Positions 53,229 through 61,300 of a DNA stretch of 64,000 bases are shown here, in pieces. Source of the stretch: Coraliomargarita sp. (GTDB taxonomy: Bacteria > Verrucomicrobiota > Verrucomicrobiia > Opitutales > UBA953); assembly GCA_024638885.1 (NCBI GenBank), contig JAHEJL010000001.1:149001-213000 (forward strand), given 5' to 3'. Position 1 is the stretch's first letter, and each line of letters starts with the position of its first letter. The notes beneath the pieces were generated by a model. The model did not search any database. It was not told the origin of the DNA and was given only the letters and a program-made list of their open reading frames with translations. Position numbers and translations under genes: made by a program.

Positions 53229-53352
53229 GGTAGGGCGGCGATTGCCATCGCCGCCGTTCGAAGCCGACAAAGGTCAGTCATCGGGACTTAGCCAGGCTCA
53301 CTGTTTCGTACACGTACCGTCGAACGAACGTGATGGTAATCACGTCCCTACC
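53229..53352. repeat. 124-bp composite hairpin element G
   Basis: Same order as the copy at 51824: GGTAGGG + GGCGGCGAT/ATCGCCGCC hairpin, CGTTCG, spacer with ATCGGGACTTAGCC, CGAAC, degenerate ACGTGAT/ATCACGT hairpin, CCCTACC. It lies 17 bases downstream of the xseA stop. Confidence 0.8.
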
Positions 53353-53369
53353 CTACCTGCCCTCCACGC

Positions 53370-54557
53370 TTAACTTCCCCCCGTCGCGTCCGCTTCGCCG
53401 TCGTTGAACTTGAGGCGGAGCTTGCGACCGGGAGTCACGGCTTTGCTGGTCGAGATCACCGTGCCATCGGCGTCCCGGACGATCGAATAGCCGCGCGAGA
53501 GGATCGACTCGAAGCCCGCGGAACGCAGGCGATGGCCGAGCTGGTTGAGCTTCTCGCGGGTGACGCCGAGGCGCGACTTGGGCGAGAGACGATGCAGTTC
53601 GCCGCCGAGCTCGGACAGGCGATGACGATACTCCGCGACGACCTCCTGGGCGGCGCCATCGAGGCGTTCGTTGAGGAGGTCGAGGTCCTGATACAGCGAC
53701 TGCAGCTTCGCCTTGGGCGAATGCTGGGCGAGCTCGGAGGCGAGCAGCTTGAGACGCTGACGGAGGCGCGCCTGGCCCGAGGCGATGAGCTCGGCCGCGG
53801 CGGTCGGGGTTTCGGCGCGCTTATCGGCGGCGAAATCGCAGAGGGTGAAGTCGGTCTGATGGCCGACGGCGGAGATGACCGGCGTCTTGCTGGCGCGGAC
53901 GGCCCGGACGAGGGCCTCGTCGTTGAATCCCCAGAGGTCTTCCATCGAGCCTCCGCCACGACCGACCACGATGAGGTCGATGCCGGGAATCTCGTTGGCC
54001 TGCTTCAGGCCGTTGATGACCGATCCGGGGCAGGCTTCGCCCTGCACGCGAGCCGGCACGAGCCAGGCGGTGCCGCTCCAGCCGCGAGTCTTGAGGACTT
54101 CGATGAAGTCATGCCAGACCGCGCCGATCTCCGATGTCACGAACGCGACGACTTTGGGGAAATCCGGCAAAGGGCGCTTCAGCTCGTCTTCGAAAAGGCC
54201 TTCGGCCTTCAGCTTCGCCTGCAGTTCCTTGAACTTCTGGAAAAGGTCCCCTTCCCCGGCGGGCTTGATCGAATCGATGATGAGCGAGAACTTGCCCGTC
54301 TTGCCGTAGAAGTCGGCCTTTGCCTTGGCGACGACCTTCATGCCGTCGCGCAGCGGCGTCTTCAGCCAGCGGGCCTGGAAGGAATAGAGCACGCAGTCGA
54401 CCTTCGCTTCGCTGTCCTTAAGCGCGAAATAGTGGTGACCCGAGGGGTAGGTCTTGTAGCCCGAGATCTCCCCGGTCACCTCCAGCGTCCCCATCCCGTT
54501 GAGATGCCCTTTCAGGACATCCGCCAGGTCGGAGATGGTGAGCGGTGCCGAATCCAT
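53370..54557 (-). CDS. xseA: Exodeoxyribonuclease VII large subunit
   Basis: 395 residues. An N-terminal OB-fold (about 1-100; LEVTGEISGYKTYPSGHHYF) binds single-stranded DNA. The catalytic domain has VAFVTSEIGAVWHDF, DLIVVGRGGGSMEDLWGFND, PVISAVGHQTDFTLCDFAAD and RAETPTAAAE, the family hallmarks. A helical C-terminal stalk binds the small subunit. The start MDSAPLTISDL at 54557 is preferred over an upstream ATG at 54659. No xseB partner is seen next to it; repeats lie on both sides. Confidence 0.94.
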   Translation of the reverse strand: MDSAPLTISDLADVLKGHLNGMGTLEVTGEISGYKTYPSGHHYFALKDSEAKVDCVLYSFQARWLKTPLRDGMKVVAKAKADFYGKTGKFSLIIDSIKPAGEGDLFQKFKELQAKLKAEGLFEDELKRPLPDFPKVVAFVTSEIGAVWHDFIEVLKTRGWSGTAWLVPARVQGEACPGSVINGLKQANEIPGIDLIVVGRGGGSMEDLWGFNDEALVRAVRASKTPVISAVGHQTDFTLCDFAADKRAETPTAAAELIASGQARLRQRLKLLASELAQHSPKAKLQSLYQDLDLLNERLDGAAQEVVAEYRHRLSELGGELHRLSPKSRLGVTREKLNQLGHRLRSAGFESILSRGYSIVRDADGTVISTSKAVTPGRKLRLKFNDGEADATGGS

Positions 54558-54676
54558 GCCGGGAGATTTGCCGATGGGCAGACCAAGCGCAAGAAGGGAG
54601 GAGTTCTCGCTCAGGCTGGGCCGAGCCTCCTTGCAGTGTCGCATGACAATACTCAGCAACCAACGATCCTCACGCC

Positions 54677-54748
54677 GGTAGGGCCGACCATCCTTGGTCG
54701 GCCGCTGTCATCATGCCTTGGGTAGGGCCGAGCATCCCTGCTCGGCCG
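54677..54748 (+). repeat. Two GTAGGG-foot REP hairpins between xseA and RAYT
   Basis: The first (54677-54705) has stem GCCGACCA/TGGTCGGC; the second (54721-54748) has stem GCCGAGCA/TGCTCGGC. Both feet are on the plus strand. Confidence 0.85.
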
Positions 54749-54775
54749 CCCGCCCTAATGTCGCCGGCCAATACA

Positions 54776-54803
54776 CGGCCGACCAAGGATGGTCGGCCCT
54801 ACC
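54776..54803 (-). repeat. REP hairpin directly downstream of the RAYT gene
   Basis: Minus-strand copy GGTAGGGCCGACCATCC with stem GCCGACCA/TGGTCGGC. Read in the RAYT direction it starts immediately after the stop codon. Confidence 0.88.
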
Positions 54804-55244
54804 TCAATAAGTAAAGGGCCAGTCATCTGACTTGGCGCATAAGCCTGCGCGGGTCGGATTATTTCGCACATAACGGCATTTCTCAGCCACCTCACTCTCC
54901 CCTCGTAGCCGGTGGTCAAAGAAACCATTCTGCCAAGCAATCCCGGCATGCCTGGCCAGATGCTGCTTCAGGGATGCGATCGTCTTCGCCATTCCTGCGC
55001 GATGGTTGAATTGGGCGACAAGGTGAAGATGGTCGGGCATAAGGACGCTGACTATCGGCCTCATCATCCCCTTTCCTTCGTAGAAGGCTATCGCTCCACG
55101 GTAAACCGCCGCCGCCACGGGAGATGCCAGTTGATTTCGTCCTCGTGGCTTACAGCAGATCGTCACGAACCACTTGTTTCTCCTGTCGACCCACGAAGGG
55201 ATGGAGTGACAAAGATGACCACGGACAGGCAGACGCATATCCAT
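54804..55244 (-). CDS. REP-associated tyrosine transposase (RAYT)
   Basis: 146-residue Y1 HUH-type single-strand nuclease of the IS200-like RAYT group. The HUH motif is HLH (72-74) in MPDHLHLVAQF; the catalytic Tyr is Tyr125 in CRYVRNNPTRAGL. NGFFDHRLR (106-114) precedes it, as in the family. Such enzymes bind and cut hairpins carrying a 5' GTAG foot, and are thought to spread REP sequences. Two same-strand GTAGGG hairpins bracket the gene exactly. An alternative start is two codons in (55238). The product is full length for a short RAYT, so it may be active. Confidence 0.9.
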   Translation of the reverse strand: MDMRLPVRGHLCHSIPSWVDRRNKWFVTICCKPRGRNQLASPVAAAVYRGAIAFYEGKGMMRPIVSVLMPDHLHLVAQFNHRAGMAKTIASLKQHLARHAGIAWQNGFFDHRLRGESEVAEKCRYVRNNPTRAGLCAKSDDWPFTY

Positions 55245-55314
55245 ATGCTGGATTGGCCAGTCGGATTACCAAAACCGGAGAGCCATTAGCACGATGCTGG
55301 GCTGTTCATACTAA

Positions 55315-55342
55315 CGGCCGACCAAGGATGGTCGGCCCTACC
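55315..55342 (-). repeat. REP hairpin upstream of the RAYT gene
   Basis: Minus-strand GGTAGGGCCGACCATCC hairpin, the same 28 bases as the copy just downstream of the gene, 71 bases before the RAYT start. It lies 36 bases from the stop of the giant surface-protein gene. Confidence 0.88.
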
Positions 55343-55378
55343 CTGCTTCGCAGCGTGCCGGCCGTCCCCCGCGCAAGC

Positions 55379-58300
55379 TCAGGCCTTGGCCTCGGGCTTA
55401 CGCTTACGGCGACGGATCGCGGCGGCGGCCAGGGCCAGCGCACCGAGGCCGAAGCCGTAGGTCGAAGGCTCGGGCACCGCGGTGAGGGTGACGAGATGAT
55501 TGGCGGTGTCCCAATTGATGGACCAGAGGGCGGCGCTGGAAGCCGAACCGTCCGAGTAGGTGAATTGGCTGACGTCGAACTGGAAGACGTCGCTGATGTT
55601 CACGCCGGAGTTCAGCAAGACGCTGCTGGACGGGCCGAGGGATGCGAAGGTGAAGGTCAGCGGACGCAGGCCTACCGTGCCCGGCGCATCAAAGTTGAGC
55701 GGATTACCAAGGGTCGTGGCATCCGAGAGCGACGTGATGACGATGGTGATCTTGTTGGCCGGATCGGCCTGACGGAGGTCGAAGTCACCCGTGATGTTCA
55801 GCTTGTCGTAACCGTTGGTCGCGAGCGGATCGGCGTTCTGGATCTGCCAGTCGTAGTAGGAACCGGCGGCGAGGCCGAAGTTGCCGGTGGTCAGGGTACC
55901 CGGCGAATTGCCCGGCGAGACGTGCGCGCCGGCGCCAGCGGTGACGTTGCCGACCGTGCCGGAGCCGCCGAGCGTCGAGCCGGTCGCGATGCTGATGTTG
56001 CCGACCGCGCCGTTGACGGTGAGCAAGCCGGAGTTGGCCGGCATCGTGACGTTGAGGGTCGGGGCGCTGACGCCCGTGGCTACCTTGAGCGTGCCGGTGC
56101 CCTGCTTCTCGATCGTCGCGCCGCCGGTCGCCACGACGGGCGCGGAGCTGAAGACGACGTTGTTGCTGCCGAGGTCGAGCTTGGCGGTGGTGTTCGCCGC
56201 CAGGCTGAGGTTCGCGGAAAGGTCGTTGGTGTTGCCGGCTTCCCAGCGCAGCTTGGCGCCGTCGGCGAGGGCGATGGTCGCGCCGGCCGGGAGGGCGCCG
56301 GATTCGAGGCCGATCGTGGCGCCGGCGGCGGCGTCGACGCGGATATCGCCCTTGAAGCGGTTCACGTTGCCGCCGATGACCCAGGTGCCGGCGCCTTCGA
56401 TGGCGAGCTTGGCGAGGCCGTTGCCGGCGTCGATGTCCGCCTGGGACAGCGAGGCGCGGAAGATGTTGGTCGCACCGGTGTTGTTCGCGACGAGCTTCAG
56501 TTCCGGGGCGGCGCCGACGAGCGCGATCTTCGCGTCGGCGGTAAAGGTCAGGGCGGCCGCGCCGGCGCCGGCGGCGATGCCCGCCGAACCGTCGACGGTG
56601 AAGCTACGGGCCGTGCTGGTGGCGGTGGTGCCGGTGAACTCGAGCGTAGCGCCGCCCGCGAGCTTCAGCTTGGTCGGGTCGCTCAGGGCGGTGATGCCCA
56701 GCGGGCTGGCGGTCGAGCCGTTGCCGAAGTCGGCCACGGCGACGGTGCCGCCGTTGCTGACGTTGGTCGCGCCGGTGTAGGTGCTGGCGCCGGCGAGCTC
56801 GAGGCGACCGCTGTCCGTCTTCGTCAGATCGGCGGTGCCGGTCAGGACGACGTCGAGCGTACCGGTCGTCGGGGCCGAAGCGGTGGAGATCTGGCCGCCG
56901 GTCAGGGTGGCGCCCACGGCGAGCGTGATGGCGTTGGTGACCGTCAGGTTGTTCAGGTCGAGCGTACCCGCGGCGGCGACGCTGACCGTGCCGGAGCCGA
57001 GGGCGCCGGCGTCGCCGATCTTGATGGTGCCCGTGGTGATGGTCGTACCGCCGCTGAAGGTGTTGGCGACGTTGAGGAGGAGCACGCCCGTGCCGGACAT
57101 CGTCAGCGAACCGGTGCCGAGGTTGAGGCCCGTGACGTCGATGGTCACGTCACCGGCGCCGCCGACGGTCAGGTTCTTGTTGGTGCCCGTGACGCCACCG
57201 GTGAGGGTGAGCTTGTCGGCGTTCGCGACGATCTTGGCGTCCGAAGCGAGGGTCACGAGACCGCCGAGGGTGTTGTTGCCGGAGAGGCTGCGCAGGGCGC
57301 CGGAAGCGGCCACGGCCGAGATGCCGGCGCCGTTGACCGTGATGGCTTCGGTGGCGACGGTGATACCGCCTTGGACGCGGAGTTCGGCGCCGTCCGCGAC
57401 GGTCGTGCCGGCGGCGTCCGTGCCGAGCGCCGAGGCGTGGCTGATGGCCAGGACGCCCCAATCGACCTGGGTGGCGTCGGCGAAGGTGTTGGCGCCGGAG
57501 AGCGTCAGCAGCGCGTCACCGGTCTTGGTCAGGCCGCCGTTGCTGACGACGCCGCTGAGCGTCACCGGCGCGTTGATGCTGAGGGAGCGGACCGCGCCGA
57601 GGTCGACGTTACCGGAGAAGGTCAGCGCGCCGTTCTTGGTCTGGTCGCCGAGGACGAGGTCGGCGGTGGCCACGACGTTGTTGGCGAGGCTGCGCGCGGT
57701 GGTGCCGTCGCTGCTGATCGTGCCGTAGCTGATGGTCAGCGTGCCGTCGCCGAGGGCATCGTTCGCACCGAGGAAAGAGGTGCCGGCGTCGAGGGCGGTG
57801 CCGCCGTGGTAGGTATTGGCCGAGCCGAACACCACCGAGCCGTTGGTGTTGACGCGCAGGGAGCCGTCGCCGGACAGCACGCCGGAGAGCGTCAGGGCGT
57901 GGTTGCCGGAAAGCGTCAGCGTCTTGGCGGCCGCGATCGTGACCGGGGCGGCCAAGGTGGCGTCGTTCGTGGTCAGGGCCAGACCGGCGTTGTTCTCGAC
58001 GGACAGGCCGGCGACGCTGGCGACGTTGGCCGTGTCGACGATGGCGAGGCTGCCGCCTGCGAGGCGGATGTTGCCCGAGAAGGTGTTGGTGCCGCTCAGG
58101 CTCAGGGTGCTGTCGGCGACCAGCAGCGTGCCCGCGCCGCTAAGGCCCGGACCGATCGCCTGGATGCCCTTAAGGGTGGCGGTCTTACCGGAGGCGACGG
58201 ACAGCGGAACGGCGATGCCGCCATAGGTCGTGCCCAGGATCGTGGCGTCGCCGGTGACATTGATCGCCGAGACGTTGCGCGCCGTGCCGGTATTACCGAC

Positions 58301-61300
58301 GAACGGATCGGCCTCGAGGGTGCCCTGCTGCAGGTTCACCGCGCCGGTGAAGCCCGTCGCAGCGCCAAGGATGAAGCGGTCCCCGGCGGTCGTGGAGCCG
58401 ACGATCGTCAGGCTGCCGGTACCGGTGAGGGCAGCGTCGAGATTGATGCCCGTGGAGGCGTTCGCCGTGAGCGTCTTGCCTGAGGCGATGGCGATCGGGA
58501 GGGCCAAGCCCCCGCTCCAATCCGGAAGGTTGAAGGTCGCATCCCCGGTGACATTGAGGCCGGAGGAGTTCGCCGCGGCGTTCGCGACGCCGAAGGTCAA
58601 GGTACCATTCTGGAGCGTGATGCCACCGGTGAAAGTGCCGGCGCCCGCCAAGGTCAGGTTGCCCGAGCCAGCCTGGGTCAGGCTGCCCGAACCGCTGATG
58701 GCGCTCGAGACCGTCAGGCCGTTGCTCCGGTTGAAGACGAGCGCAGCGTTGTTCACGATGGCGCCCGTGCCCAGCGAACCCGTGGTCGCGCCGTCACCGA
58801 CACGCAGCACGCCCGCCGAGACGGTCGTGGTGCCGGTGTAGGTGTTCGCGCCGGTCAGCGTCCAGGTTCCCGTGCCCGTCTTGGTGACCGCGGAAAGCGC
58901 GCCATTCGCCGAATTGGAGATGACGCCGGTCACGACGTTGGCCGTGTTCGTGCCGGAAAGGGTCCAGGTATTCGTGCCGGAGGCCTGGTTGCCGGTCAGG
59001 TTACCAAGGGTGAGCGCGGCGCTCGTCGGGTTGAAGGTGGTCACCCCGGGCGTGCCGGCGGTGCTCCGCAGATTGGCGATCGAGAGCGAGTAGCCGTTGG
59101 CGCCGGTGACGTTATAGGTGACCGTGCCGATGGCGGAATTAGCCGAGGTGCCGTTGAGGACGATGACGCCGTTCGTGCCGGTACCATTGTTGTCGACATC
59201 GAAAGTCGTCACGATGCCGCTGTTGCCGCCGAGGGCGTTCGGGAGGGTGATCGTGCCGCCGCCGTTGATATGGAACTGGACGACCGGGGTGGTCGCGCCC
59301 GTATTCGTGAGGATCGCACCCGTGCCGGTCGCGTTCACATCGGTGACGACCACGGTCGTGCCGGTGCCGCCGCTGATCGTGATGCCGGCCGTGGACGAGG
59401 AAGTGCTGGAGAGGACCAAGGTGCCGGCGGAGACCGTCGTCGTGCCCGTGTAGGCGGCGGTGCCGGCGATCGTCAGCGTACCGGCGCCCGACTTCGTGAT
59501 CGTCGCGCCGTTGTTGATCTGGCCGACGTTCTTCAGCGTGCCGGACGCGAGCGTGACGGTACCGATCAACGCGGCGGAGCTTCCGATGGCGTTTCCGGCC
59601 ATGTCCAGCGTGCCGCCGCTGAGGTTAAGGGTCGTGTTCTCGGTACCAGCGCCGTTCGTATATCCGAGGGTCGTGTTGATCGTGGCGACGCCGCCGGTGA
59701 GATTGAAGACGCCCGTGCCGGTGCCGCCGGCCGTGGTGGTGCTGGCCAACGAGAAGGTCGCCGTGGCCGGCACGGTGAACGTGCCGCCCGACAGATTGAT
59801 GGTGCCCGAGGCCGTGCCGGTGGCGATGGAGTTCACGCCCATCGCGACGGCTCCCGAGGCGTTGACCGTAAAGTCGCCCGCCGAGATGTTCAGCACGCCG
59901 GTACCCGCGCCCGTGCCGCCGGTGCCGCTCTTGGAGCCGAGATTAAGCGTCGACGCGGACATCGTGCCGCCGTCGAAGTAGACGGTGCCGGTGGCGCTGC
60001 CCGAGCTGGTATTGTTGCTGATACCGAGGGCCAGCGTGCCCGCGGCGACCGACGCCGAATGACCGCGCAAGTCCAGGAAAGAATCGGTGATAGCCCCCGT
60101 GCCGGTGCCGTTGTGGCTGCCGATGGTGATGTTCGCGCCGCCGGTGCCCGCCTTGTTGGCGAGCGTCAGCGTGCCGGGGCTGGCCGCGACCTGGGACGCG
60201 AACTTGATGGTTCCGCCCAGCTTGCTGAAGCCGACGTTGATCGTGTCGACGTTGAGGACGTTGGTGCCGGCGCCGAAGGTGAGCACGCTGCTGCCGTTGC
60301 CGTTGTTGCCGCCCGAGTGTCCGACCTGCAACATCGTGGCCGCGACCGTATTGGCCGTATTGGAAAGCAGCACCACGCCCTGACCCGTCGTCGTGCTGCC
60401 GACGCCGATGTTGAAATTGGTGACGTTGGTCGTGAACGAGCTCAGGCCGCTGACGTCCAGCGTGGCGGCGCTGTAATAGGCGGCGTTCGTCGCGGCTTGG
60501 TTGACCGAGACGGTGATCGAGCCGGAGGTGACGTTCATGGCTCCACCCGTGGCCGTCAGGTTCGAGGTCGAAGCGACGCCCGCATCAAGGCCCAAGGTGA
60601 TGTTGCCGTTGACCGTCAGGGTCTTGCCCGCGCCGATGAGGACCGAAGCCAGGCCCGTGGCATTGGTGTTCAGCGCCTGAAGGCCGCCGACCGCCTGGTT
60701 GAAGGCGCCGGTATCGAGGGTGGCGGTCAGGGTGCCGGTCGCGGCGTTACCAAGGACAACCGGGGCGTTCGGCGAGAAAGTGTTGTCGGCGGAGCCGGTG
60801 ACCTTGCCCGCGACCACGAGGATGTTGCCGGAGTTGAGGCTCGTCGTGTTGGTGAAGGTGAGCGTGCCGAGGCCGGCCTTGGTCACACCGAGCTTGCTGG
60901 CGGCGTTGACGAGATAGTTGTCGACCAGGATCAGTCCCAGCGAGGCGTCCGTCGTCGACGTGACATCGGTCGCGGAGGTACCCAGAGCCTGGATCGTCGA
61001 GGTCGAGGAAGCCGAATTGGTGATGAAGCCGCTGCTCGTGACCGTCTGCGTCGTGAGGTCGAAGTTGAAACCGCCGAGATCCAGGCCGGCGCCGGCGTTG
61101 ATGGTGAGCGGGCTGTTGACGGGGATGGCGCCGGTCGCGCCAAGCTTCAGGATGCCGTTCGCGACGGTGATGCCGGCGCCGCCGAGGTTGCTGGTCGTGC
61201 CCGAAAGCACCAGGACGCCCGGTCCGGCCTTGGTCAAGGCGGTGCCGGTCGCGGTGCTGGTGAGCGGACCGCTGAGCGTGCTCGTGACGGCGGGGCTGGT

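Noticed and set aside
54558..54659. Longer xseA start at 54659
   Set aside because: The extra 34 residues are not family-like and read through sequence adjoining the repeats; MDSAPLTISDL fits the family start.
55124..58483. Very long open frame (>1,100 codons) on the plus strand opposite the giant surface-protein gene
   Set aside because: Shadow of a GC-rich repetitive gene; the translation is low-complexity Arg/Gly/Ala without domain features, while the minus strand encodes coherent beta-repeats and a PEP-CTERM tail.
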